From positions 1 through 25,233 of the forward strand of contig NZ_JBGXYA010000075.1 of assembly GCF_041814905.1 (NCBI RefSeq): DNA of 25,233 nucleotides. Reading direction: 5' to 3'. Position numbers and translations under genes: made by a program. Every line of letters begins with the position of its first letter. Within the stretch, counting starts at the first letter, position 1. Positions 13,495 through 20,265 of this stretch are shown here, piece by piece. This DNA is from Glaesserella sp041814905. Its GTDB lineage: Bacteria > Pseudomonadota > Gammaproteobacteria > Enterobacterales > Pasteurellaceae. The notes under the pieces were generated by a model that had not been told where the DNA came from, did not search any database, and saw nothing but the letters and a program-made list of their open reading frames with translations.

Positions 13495-13524
13495 TTGGAT
13501 ATTTGTGTTTATCTCCGTTATACT
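13495..13524 (+). promoter_or_regulatory. Probable plsC promoter
   Basis: TTGGAT (13495-13500), an 18-base spacer and TATACT (13519-13524). The predicted start is around 13531, inside a hairpin TTTGCGC / GCGCAAA (13524-13546) whose right arm touches the AAAGG ribosome binding site. Confidence 0.5.
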
Positions 13525-13555
13525 TTGCGCCAAATTTTTGCGCAAAGGTTAAGAT

Positions 13556-14278
13556 ATGTTAAAGATTCTCCGCACTATTATCGTCTCATTACTCGCGATT
13601 TTAATTTCGATTGTCGGCACTATTTATGCGTTAATTCGTCTCCGCCATCCAAGTAGCGTCGGTGTTGTAGCCAAAATGTTCGGTGCATTACATCCGTTAT
13701 TCGGGATTAAACTGATTACCCGCCCGAAACCCGAAATTACCCAACCGGCAATCTATATCGGCAACCATCAAAATAATTACGATATGGTAACGATTGGATC
13801 GATGGTACCGCCACGTACAGTAAGCATCGGCAAAAAAAGTCTGATTTGGATTCCGTTTTTCGGCTTAGTTTACTGGGCTACAGGTAATATTTTTATTCAT
13901 CGAGAAAAACGCAGCAGTGCGATCAACACCATGAATATGGTCGGTGAAATCATTAAACAGCGCCAAGTTTCCGTTTGGATGTTCCCGGAAGGTACCCGTA
14001 GCCGCGGACGGGGTTTGTTACCGTTTAAAACCGGCGCATTCCATACCGCCATTGCTGCCGGTGTACCGATTGTTCCGATTGTCTGTTCAACCACCCATAA
14101 CAAAATCGATTTGAACCGCTGGAATAACGGTGTGGTGATTTGTGAAACACTTGATCCGATCGATACTTCAGGTTATAACCGCGAAAATATTAAAGCGTTG
14201 ATCGAAAAATGCCATAACGCAATGCAAACTAAATTAGCTGAATTAGATCAAGAAGTTGCTGAACTTGAACGTACATAA
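13556..14278 (+). CDS. plsC: 1-acyl-sn-glycerol-3-phosphate acyltransferase
   Basis: 240 residues of the lysophosphatidic acid acyltransferase family, making phosphatidic acid at the inner membrane. An N-terminal hydrophobic segment (about 4-26) anchors it. The catalytic H-X4-D motif is N-H-Q-N-N-Y-D near 70-76, and the acceptor-binding motif F-P-E-G-T-R-S is near 143-149. V-P-I-V-P-I-V near 168-174 is the conserved motif IV region. AAAGG lies about 8 bases before the ATG. ftsP starts 2 bases after its stop codon, the plsC-ftsP order found in E. coli, so they form an operon. Confidence 0.95.
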   Translation: MLKILRTIIVSLLAILISIVGTIYALIRLRHPSSVGVVAKMFGALHPLFGIKLITRPKPEITQPAIYIGNHQNNYDMVTIGSMVPPRTVSIGKKSLIWIPFFGLVYWATGNIFIHREKRSSAINTMNMVGEIIKQRQVSVWMFPEGTRSRGRGLLPFKTGAFHTAIAAGVPIVPIVCSTTHNKIDLNRWNNGVVICETLDPIDTSGYNRENIKALIEKCHNAMQTKLAELDQEVAELERT

Positions 14279-14279
14279 T

Positions 14280-15686
14280 ATGAAAATTTCCCGTCGACAA
14301 TTTCTCAAACGCACTTCCCTAGCCGGTGTCGTAGCCTTGGCGCCAAAACCACTTTTAGCGAAAGAACGTGCAGCATTAAGTATTCCCCCACTCATTGATA
14401 TCGGTCGGGGACGCCCGATACGATTAGATTTTCGTGCTGCACAAGCACAATTTGATAAAGGGAAACTAGTCGATGTTTGGGGAGCTAACGGGCGCTATCT
14501 TGCACCGACAGTACGAGTAAAATCCGGTGATTTCGTCAGACTCACCTATATCAACAGTTTACCCCAAGCGATCAATATTCATATTCAAGGCTTACTTGCA
14601 CCAACAGAAATGGTGGGCTCCGTTCAACGAAAATTGGAACCCTCAACAAGTTGGTCACCGATTTTATCGGTCAATCAACCTGCTTGTACCTGTTGGTATC
14701 ACGCCGATACCTTATTTAATTCTGCTTTCCAAGTTTATCGCGGTTTGGCAGGATTTTGGTTTATTGAAGATAACGAAAGTCGCAAGGCGCAGTTACCGAA
14801 TCAATATGGCGTGAATGATATTCCGTTAATTCTGCAAGATCAGCAAATTAATAAAAACGGTGTACAAGTGCTTAACACGCAATCTTCCCAATTTTTTGGC
14901 AAACGATTATTTGTAAACGGGCAAGAATCCCCGTATTTCAATGCGCCGCGTGGTTGGGTTCGGTTACGTCTGGTCAATGCCTCTTTATCACGGACTTATG
15001 ATCTCCGCCTAGATAACGGTAAACCGCTATACCAGATTGGTACGGGACTAGGTATGTTTGCAGAACCTATTGAAATGGAGCACATTTTATTAGCTCCATC
15101 GGAACGGGTTGAACTGTTAGTCGATCTCAATGACGGTGAAAAAGTCTCCTTAATGAGTGGTGAAGAACGAGGTTTCTTTTACTCTGTCGGACAGTTTTTC
15201 AGTGATGACAACGACTTGCAGGATAATGTCGTGCTTGAACTACGTCCCGAAGGATTACCTTCGGCACTTAATACAACACCGCAGCTTCCGCCGTTTAATT
15301 TAGAACAATTTGCCTTAAAAGTAACAACCGAACGCAAACTTACGTTGCGTCCGACAGATCGATTGATCAACCAACAACGTTTCGACCCGAAACGAATTGA
15401 TTTTGAGGTAGAAAAAGGCAGTGTCGAGCGTTGGTATATCCGCAGTAACGAAGCCATCGGCTTCACTTTGCAAGGAGCAAAATTTATTATTGAAACCCGA
15501 AACCGTGAGAAAATGCCACATAACCAGCTCGCTTGGCGCGATACGGTCTGGATCGAAAAAGATCAGGAAGTCACGCTATTGATTAAATTCGAACATAGTG
15601 CTTCTGAGAAATTACCTTTTACTTTCGGCGTTTCCGATTTGATGCTGAAAGACCGAGGTTGCCTCGGTCAATTTACGGTGAGTTAA
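14280..15686 (+). CDS. ftsP: Cell division protein FtsP (SufI), Tat-exported cupredoxin-fold protein
   Basis: 468 residues from the ATG at 14280 (E. coli FtsP: 470). The first residues M-K-I-S-R-R-Q-F-L-K form a twin-arginine signal, so it is exported folded to the periplasm, where FtsP stabilises the divisome under stress. The fold is that of a three-domain multicopper oxidase: W-G-A-N-G-R-Y-L-A-P-T (about 66-76), N-I-H-I-Q-G-L (near 98-104), C-W-Y-H-A-D-T, and R-G-W-V-R-L-R-L-V-N-A-S. The usual H-C-H copper ligands are missing, as in FtsP. The open frame extends eight codons upstream (14256) inside plsC, but the twin-arginine motif and family start favour 14280. Translation is probably coupled to plsC (2-base gap). 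Confidence 0.95.
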   Translation: MKISRRQFLKRTSLAGVVALAPKPLLAKERAALSIPPLIDIGRGRPIRLDFRAAQAQFDKGKLVDVWGANGRYLAPTVRVKSGDFVRLTYINSLPQAINIHIQGLLAPTEMVGSVQRKLEPSTSWSPILSVNQPACTCWYHADTLFNSAFQVYRGLAGFWFIEDNESRKAQLPNQYGVNDIPLILQDQQINKNGVQVLNTQSSQFFGKRLFVNGQESPYFNAPRGWVRLRLVNASLSRTYDLRLDNGKPLYQIGTGLGMFAEPIEMEHILLAPSERVELLVDLNDGEKVSLMSGEERGFFYSVGQFFSDDNDLQDNVVLELRPEGLPSALNTTPQLPPFNLEQFALKVTTERKLTLRPTDRLINQQRFDPKRIDFEVEKGSVERWYIRSNEAIGFTLQGAKFIIETRNREKMPHNQLAWRDTVWIEKDQEVTLLIKFEHSASEKLPFTFGVSDLMLKDRGCLGQFTVS

Positions 15687-15689
15687 GTT

Positions 15690-15721
15690 ACAAGCGGTCG
15701 GATCTGTACGACATTTTGCAA
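15690..15721 (+). repeat. DNA uptake signal sequence, extended
   Basis: The ACAAGCGGTC core at 15690-15699 has TTGCAA at 15716-15721 (+26), just after the ftsP stop codon. Confidence 0.9.
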
Positions 15722-15737
15722 AAAATTTGCAAAATGT
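15711..15737. other. Perfect 12-bp hairpin between ftsP and accA
   Basis: ACATTTTGCAAA (15711-15722), loop AAA, TTTGCAAAATGT (15726-15737). The left arm is the distal element of the adjoining uptake signal. It may act as an ftsP terminator, but it is AT-rich and lacks a following T-run. Confidence 0.6.
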
Positions 15738-15814
15738 GATGGCATTGTTACTTTTTCTCACCATTCACTGATAAAATATGATGGTTTTGTTCCGTTAAAC
15801 CGATAGGAAAAACT

Positions 15815-16768
15815 ATGAATACAGAATATTTAGATTTTGAATTACCGATTGCAGAACTTGAAGCAAAAATTGAAGCACTTCGTTCCGCGGTAGGCAATGA
15901 CGATAAAATCAATTTGGATGACGAAATTGCACGTTTACAAAAGAAAAGTGAAGAACTAACTAAAAAAACATTCGCTGATCTTGATGCGTGGCAAATCTCT
16001 CGTATGGCCCGCCATCCTAGCCGTCCATACACGCTAGATTATATCGAACGTATTTTCACGGAGTTCGACGAGCTTGCCGGTGATCGTGCTTTTGCAGACG
16101 ATAAAGCGATTGTCGGCGGTATCGCCCGTTTAGACGGTCGCCCCGTGATGATTATCGGTCACCAAAAAGGTCGTACGGTAAAAGACAAAGTGAAACGTAA
16201 CTTCGGTATGCCGGCACCGGAAGGTTACCGTAAAGCATTACGTTTAATGCAAATGGCAGAACGTTTTAATCTACCGATTATTACCTTTATTGACACGCCA
16301 GGTGCCTATCCGGGTATCGGTGCGGAAGAACGCGGTCAATCGGAAGCCATTGCCCGTAACTTGCGTGAAATGTCTACGTTAAAAGTACCGGTAATTTGTA
16401 CTGTTATCGGTGAAGGCGGATCAGGCGGTGCATTAGCCATCGGCGTGGGCGACAAAGTGAATATGTTGCAATACAGCACCTATTCGGTAATTTCGCCGGA
16501 AGGCTGTGCATCTATCTTATGGAAAAGTGCAGAGAAAGCGTCAACGGCGGCAGAAGTGATGGGATTAACCGCTCCGCGCTTAAAAGAGTTAGAATTGATT
16601 GATAATATCGTACCGGAACCTTTAGGCGGCGCACATCGTGATTACGATGAGATGGCAGCAAATTTAAAACAGCGTTTAATTGATGATTTAGCCGATTTGG
16701 CACCTCTCGATCAAGGTTCGTTGCTTGATCGTCGTTACCAACGATTAATGAACTACGGCTATTGCTAA
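15815..16768 (+). CDS. accA: Acetyl-CoA carboxylase carboxyltransferase subunit alpha
   Basis: 317 residues (E. coli AccA: 319). With AccD it transfers the carboxyl group from carboxybiotin to acetyl-CoA, giving malonyl-CoA for fatty acid synthesis in the cytoplasm. It begins with a helical region (L-D-F-E-L-P-I-A-E-L-E). Next come R-P-Y-T-L-D-Y-I, G-D-R-A-F-A-D-D-K-A-I-V-G-G, I-G-H-Q-K-G-R and F-I-D-T-P-G-A-Y-P-G-I-G-A-E-E-R-G-Q. The G-E-G-G-S-G-G-A-L-A-I-G loop near 203-214 forms the oxyanion site of the crotonase-like fold. It ends R-Y-Q-R-L-M-N-Y-G. AGGA lies 8 bases before the ATG. The gene stands alone with its own terminator. Confidence 0.97.
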   Translation: MNTEYLDFELPIAELEAKIEALRSAVGNDDKINLDDEIARLQKKSEELTKKTFADLDAWQISRMARHPSRPYTLDYIERIFTEFDELAGDRAFADDKAIVGGIARLDGRPVMIIGHQKGRTVKDKVKRNFGMPAPEGYRKALRLMQMAERFNLPIITFIDTPGAYPGIGAEERGQSEAIARNLREMSTLKVPVICTVIGEGGSGGALAIGVGDKVNMLQYSTYSVISPEGCASILWKSAEKASTAAEVMGLTAPRLKELELIDNIVPEPLGGAHRDYDEMAANLKQRLIDDLADLAPLDQGSLLDRRYQRLMNYGYC

Positions 16769-16776
16769 TTAGAATC

Positions 16777-16802
16777 AAAGAGCGGTCTTTTTACCGCTCT
16801 TT
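16777..16802 (+). terminator. Rho-independent terminator of accA
   Basis: Stem AAAGAGCGGT / ACCGCTCTTT with a CTTTTT loop, followed by TT and A/T-rich sequence, 9 bases past the accA stop. Confidence 0.9.
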
Positions 16803-16849
16803 TTATCTGATGATGCATAGAAAAAAGAAATTCTGTGGGGAGAAATAGC

Positions 16850-17575
16850 ATGAAATCAATCAATCATATTTTCTTTGTCGGCATTTTTTGTGCCGGTTTA
16901 ATCGCCCCCGCCGTTGCAGAGCAATATCAATTCCGCTTCAGTCTTGAACCGACTGATAATACACAGGAAATCCCTCAAGTTACTCTCACAGATAATATCA
17001 CCGTAAACGGACAAACGTTAACCGCATTTAACGTATCATTTCCCAATGTAATAAGCGACCAAAACGAATGGCTTAATTTCACTGCGCGAGCTGTGACTAC
17101 CAAAGCCAAACCTCATATACTAAGTCGATTGCAGTTATATGCAATGCCCAACGGCTCAGTATTAGTGCCGAAAGATTGGCAATTAATCAACGGAGGAATC
17201 GGAGCCAATGGTTCTGTATCTTATAGCTTTGCGCCGACTCAGGGCGACGGTTATCTGACGTTTTATGATACGTCTGCTTGTATAGGTTGTGCGCAAAGTG
17301 CCGCATCCGTCTTTTTCCCTGAAGCGTATAAAGACGCTCAGGAAAACGGTTTTCTAGCTTATGATTCGACGAACGTGCCGATAACAAGCGTACGTTTAAA
17401 ACCGAATTTAATATCTTACAGCGTAGAACAAGGCAAACAACGCTTAGACGGCGTTGTCTACTACAACGCAGATGACGATTTTCCTTTCTGGAAAGCTGAA
17501 ATCAGCTTACCAAGCCAAGATCAAGATCTCGCCAATCCGTTACTTAATCAATTTATCAACAAGAGTGAAAAATAA
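16850..17575 (+). CDS. Secreted DUF4850-like protein of unknown function
   Basis: 241 residues from the ATG at 16850; GGGGAG lies about 8 bases upstream. A GTG at 16835 is in frame but overlaps that site and is rejected. A Sec signal peptide is evident (M-K-S-I-N-H, then hydrophobic I-F-F-V-G-I-F-C-A-G-L-I-A, likely cut after A-V-A). The mature part is beta-rich. Notable stretches are V-P-K-D-W-Q-L near 111-117, G-I-G-A-N-G-S-V-S-Y-S-F-A-P, G-Y-L-T-F-Y-D-T-S-A-C-I-G-C-A-Q-S-A-A with a C-x-x-C pair, F-F-P-E-A, and V-V-Y-Y-N-A-D-D-D-F-P-F. I recall these in DUF4850-type proteins, but no function is known. The C-x-x-C could form a disulfide in the periplasm. pdxY starts 5 bases after its stop, so the two are probably co-transcribed. 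Confidence 0.65.
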   Translation: MKSINHIFFVGIFCAGLIAPAVAEQYQFRFSLEPTDNTQEIPQVTLTDNITVNGQTLTAFNVSFPNVISDQNEWLNFTARAVTTKAKPHILSRLQLYAMPNGSVLVPKDWQLINGGIGANGSVSYSFAPTQGDGYLTFYDTSACIGCAQSAASVFFPEAYKDAQENGFLAYDSTNVPITSVRLKPNLISYSVEQGKQRLDGVVYYNADDDFPFWKAEISLPSQDQDLANPLLNQFINKSEK

Positions 17576-17580
17576 GCATA

Positions 17581-18441
17581 ATGAAAAATATTTTATCCAT
17601 TCAATCTCATGTGGTTTACGGCTATGCCGGTAATAAATCAGCAACATTCCCTATGCAACTACTCGGTGTTGATGTATGGGCGTTAAATACCGTTCAATTC
17701 TCTAATCACACTCAATACGGTAAATGGACAGGCATGGTAATCCCCAAAGAACAGATCGGTGAAATCGTACGAGGTATCGATGAAATCGGCGCACTGGAAA
17801 AATGCAATGCTGTTGTATCGGGTTACATCGGTTCGGCTGAACAAGTTGAAGAAATCGTTAATGCTTTCAACATAATCAAACAACGTAACCCCAAAGCAAT
17901 TTATCTATGCGATCCGGTGATGGGACATCCTGATAAAGGCTGTATTGTTGCAGACGGTGTAAAAGAAGGATTAATCAACCTTGCTATGGCACAAGCAGAT
18001 ATTATTACACCCAATTTAGTCGAATTACGCGAACTCACCGGATTAACCGTAGAGAACTTTGAACAAGCTCTTGAAGCGGTTAAACTCATTTTAAGCAAAG
18101 GCCCGAAAAAAGTATTGGTTAAACATTTGAACCGCGTCGGTAAAGATCCAAGCCAATTTGAAATGTTACTCGCCAATCAAGAGGGTATTTGGCACATTAG
18201 TCGTCCTTTACATCCCTTTGTAAAAGAGCCTGTCGGTGTAGGTGATTTAACTGCAGGGCTATTCCTCGCAAATCTGCTTAACGACAAATCAGATTTAGAG
18301 GCTTTTGAACATACCGCCAATGCGGTTAATGCCGTAATGGAAACCACCTATCAACACGCTAGCTATGAGCTACAAATTATTGCCGCACGTGACCAAATTA
18401 TTAGCCCGAAAAGTCATTATAAAGCAGTAAAAATCGCTTAA
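17581..18441 (+). CDS. pdxY: Pyridoxal kinase PdxY
   Basis: 286 residues (E. coli PdxY: 287). It phosphorylates pyridoxal with ATP in the vitamin B6 salvage pathway. The ribokinase-like fold is clear: S-I-Q-S-H-V-V-Y-G-Y-A-G-N (6-18) at the substrate end, V-S-G-Y-I-G (79-84), C-D-P-V-M-G-H (110-116), I-T-P-N-L-V-E-L (142-149), and the anion hole with catalytic aspartate G-V-G-D-L-T-A-G (219-226, D222). The ribosome binding site is weak (GAGTG within the end of the preceding gene), which suits translational coupling across the 5-base gap. PdxK is the alternative, but length and motifs favour PdxY. Confidence 0.93.
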   Translation: MKNILSIQSHVVYGYAGNKSATFPMQLLGVDVWALNTVQFSNHTQYGKWTGMVIPKEQIGEIVRGIDEIGALEKCNAVVSGYIGSAEQVEEIVNAFNIIKQRNPKAIYLCDPVMGHPDKGCIVADGVKEGLINLAMAQADIITPNLVELRELTGLTVENFEQALEAVKLILSKGPKKVLVKHLNRVGKDPSQFEMLLANQEGIWHISRPLHPFVKEPVGVGDLTAGLFLANLLNDKSDLEAFEHTANAVNAVMETTYQHASYELQIIAARDQIISPKSHYKAVKIA

Positions 18442-18445
18442 TCTC

Positions 18446-18461
18446 TGTTTGATTTCAAACA
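18446..18461. promoter_or_regulatory. 16-bp perfect palindrome, candidate operator upstream of dhaK
   Basis: TGTTTGATTTCAAACA: TGTTTGA, a 2-base centre, TCAAACA. It lies 5 bases after the pdxY stop and about 91 bases before the predicted dha transcription start. The regulator is unknown. Confidence 0.4.
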
Positions 18462-18473
18462 TTTCTCTTCTTT

Positions 18474-18505
18474 CTCGCTCACAAAATTCCCATTTTGTGA
18501 GCGAG
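18474..18505. other. 14-bp perfect inverted repeat in the pdxY-dhaK gap
   Basis: CTCGCTCACAAAAT, loop TCCC, ATTTTGTGAGCGAG. No T-run follows on either strand. Its right arm overlaps the CRP-like site at 18493-18514. It could end pdxY transcription or bind a regulator. Confidence 0.6.
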
Positions 18506-18514
18506 ATCGCAAAA
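18493..18514 (+). promoter_or_regulatory. Candidate CRP/CRP-S site of the dhaKLM operon
   Basis: TTTTGTGAGC-GA-GATCGCAAAA matches the Pasteurellaceae CRP-S pattern TTTTGCGATC-N2-GATCGCAAAA at 18 of 20 defined positions. The core is TGTGA-GCGAGA-TCGCA. Its centre (18503.5) is about 41.5 bases before the start predicted from the -10 box at 18533-18538. Confidence 0.6.
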
Positions 18515-18529
18515 ATCAGTCGCATTCTC

Positions 18530-18538
18530 TGCTATTGT
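18530..18538 (+). promoter_or_regulatory. Candidate extended -10 of dhaKLM
   Basis: TGCTATTGT: a TG-N extension plus TATTGT at 18533-18538. No -35 hexamer is present; that region is covered by the CRP-like site, as in activator-dependent class II promoters. Confidence 0.45.
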
Positions 18539-18572
18539 TCCTCTAATTTTATTTACAGAAGGAACCTTGTCT

Positions 18573-19637
18573 ATGAAAAAATTGATTAATGATGTTGAGC
18601 ATGTTTTAACAGAGCAATTAGCCGGTTTAGGATTAGCTCACCCTAAATTAAAGATTCATACTGATCCGATTTATGTTACCCGTACTGATGCGCCTGTTGC
18701 CAATAAAGTTGCGTTAATTTCAGGCGGTGGAAGCGGACACGAACCAATGCACGCCGGTTTTGTCGGACAAGGTATGTTAGACGGTGCTTGCCCCGGTGCC
18801 ATTTTTACCTCTCCAACGCCCGATCAAATGTATGAATGCGGTTTAGCCGTCGATAGTGGCGAGGGTATATTACTGATTATCAAAAACTATACCGGTGACG
18901 TCCTTAATTTTGAAACTGCGGTCGAATTGTTACACGGTGAAGGCAGAAAAGTCGGTGCAATTTTGATTGATGATGATGTAGCCGTAAAAGACAGTCTCTA
19001 TACCGCAGGACGCCGTGGCGTAGCAAATACCGTATTGATTGAAAAATTATTGGGCGCCGCTTCCGCTCAGGGACTCGATTTAGATCAACTGGTCGAACTC
19101 GGTCATAAATTAAATAACAACGGCCACTCTATCGGTATTGCCCTTGGTGCTTGTACTGTACCTGCCGCAGGTAAACCCTCCTTCACTCTTGCTGAAAATG
19201 AAATGGAATTTGGCGTCGGTATTCACGGCGAACCGGGAATTGAGCGCCGTACTTTCAAAAATCTCAATGATACCGTCGATCAAATGTTCAATACCCTGAT
19301 TGAAAACGGTAACTATCAACGTACCATTCGCATATGGAATCGTGAGACAGGTGAATGGCAGGAACAAATTCAGCAAAAAACTGCCCTACAATATGGTAAC
19401 CGTGTTATTGCGATGGTTAACAATCTCGGTTCAGTACCGGTTTCAGAACTTTATGGTGTTTTTGCCCGTTTACAACACAATTGTGAACAATTCGGACTAC
19501 GCATTGAACGAACTATGATTGGCTCTTTCTGTACCTCGTTAGATATGCAAGGTATATCGATCACCCTGTTAAAAGTAGATGATGGTGATCTCGGGCTGTT
19601 TGATGCACCGGTAAAAACACCGGCATTGCATTGGTAA
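18573..19637 (+). CDS. dhaK: PTS-dependent dihydroxyacetone kinase, substrate-binding subunit DhaK
   Basis: 354 residues (E. coli DhaK: 356). It binds dihydroxyacetone covalently as a hemiaminal and presents it to DhaL-ADP for phosphorylation. The covalent histidine is H218 in V-G-I-H-G-E-P-G, the same number as in E. coli. The substrate-site G-G-G-S-G-H-E-P (51-58, with H56) and N-Y-T-G-D (105-109, with D109) are intact. E-F-G-V-G-I-H and the C-terminal T-P-A-L-H-W are also family features. The ATG at 18573 has AAGGA 9 bases upstream; a TTG two codons earlier is in frame but unlikely. It is first in a dhaK-dhaL-dhaM operon. The DhaR activator gene of E. coli is not next to it. Confidence 0.96.
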   Translation: MKKLINDVEHVLTEQLAGLGLAHPKLKIHTDPIYVTRTDAPVANKVALISGGGSGHEPMHAGFVGQGMLDGACPGAIFTSPTPDQMYECGLAVDSGEGILLIIKNYTGDVLNFETAVELLHGEGRKVGAILIDDDVAVKDSLYTAGRRGVANTVLIEKLLGAASAQGLDLDQLVELGHKLNNNGHSIGIALGACTVPAAGKPSFTLAENEMEFGVGIHGEPGIERRTFKNLNDTVDQMFNTLIENGNYQRTIRIWNRETGEWQEQIQQKTALQYGNRVIAMVNNLGSVPVSELYGVFARLQHNCEQFGLRIERTMIGSFCTSLDMQGISITLLKVDDGDLGLFDAPVKTPALHW

Positions 19638-19656
19638 TTTGGCATAAGGAGCTTTG

Positions 19657-20265
19657 ATGGAAATTAGTAAATCCAATATTCTCCGCTGGTTAGAACGCTG
19701 TGCGGAGAAATTTAATCAACATCAGCAATTTTTAACCGAACTGGATACCGCTATCGGTGATGCCGATCACGGCTTAAATATGCAACGTGGTTTCAGTAAG
19801 GTAACGGAAAAATTGCCGACGGTTGCCGATAAGGATATCGGCACCATTCTAAAAACTGTCGGTATGACATTACTGTCCAGCGTAGGAGGAGCAAGCGGTC
19901 CCTTGTTCGGTACATTTTTTATGAAAATGGCACAGTCTACTACGAATAAAGAGAGCCTGACGTTTACCGAATTTACCCAATCGTTGGAAGAGGGAGTAAA
20001 CGGGATCGTCGCTCGCGGCAAAGCCGAAATCGGTGATAAAACGATGTGTGATGTCTGGTTGCCCATCATCGCGCAGCTAAATACAACGGCAGATCTCACT
20101 CAAGCCGTTTCCATTGCTGACAGAGCATTGGAAGGAACCATTCCGCTCCAAGCCAAAAAAGGGCGGGCCAGTTATCTGGGTGAACGTAGTATCGGGCATC
20201 AAGATCCGGGAGCGACTTCGGCAAACTTGATGATCCACGCATTAAATGAGGTAATCAATGGTTAA
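19657..20265 (+). CDS. dhaL: Dihydroxyacetone kinase ADP-binding subunit DhaL
   Basis: 202 residues (E. coli DhaL: 210). DhaL keeps ADP permanently bound and is rephosphorylated to the ATP form by DhaM, then passes the phosphate to dihydroxyacetone on DhaK. The magnesium-binding aspartates lie in L-D-T-A-I-G-D-A-D-H-G (about 29-39). The nucleotide-loop residues are G-G-A-S-G-P-L-F-G-T (near 76-85). K-A-E-I-G-D-K-T-M-C-D and H-Q-D-P-G-A-T-S complete the family pattern. AAGGAG lies 6 bases before the ATG at 19657; a TTG one codon earlier is in frame. dhaM begins 8 bases before its stop codon, implying translational coupling. Confidence 0.95.
   Translation: MEISKSNILRWLERCAEKFNQHQQFLTELDTAIGDADHGLNMQRGFSKVTEKLPTVADKDIGTILKTVGMTLLSSVGGASGPLFGTFFMKMAQSTTNKESLTFTEFTQSLEEGVNGIVARGKAEIGDKTMCDVWLPIIAQLNTTADLTQAVSIADRALEGTIPLQAKKGRASYLGERSIGHQDPGATSANLMIHALNEVING

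Noticed and set aside
18493..18505. TCACA...TGTGA within the 14-bp palindrome as the CRP site itself
   Set aside because: Half-sites are in the wrong order with a 12-base gap; the real candidate uses the right arm plus TCGCA further downstream.
19891..19900. GCAAGCGGTC in dhaL as an uptake signal
   Set aside because: First base differs and there is no TTGCAA at +26; it is coding sequence for A-S-G-P.
19767..20099. 110-codon minus-strand open frame
   Set aside because: Antisense to dhaL; composition explained by the dhaL codons.
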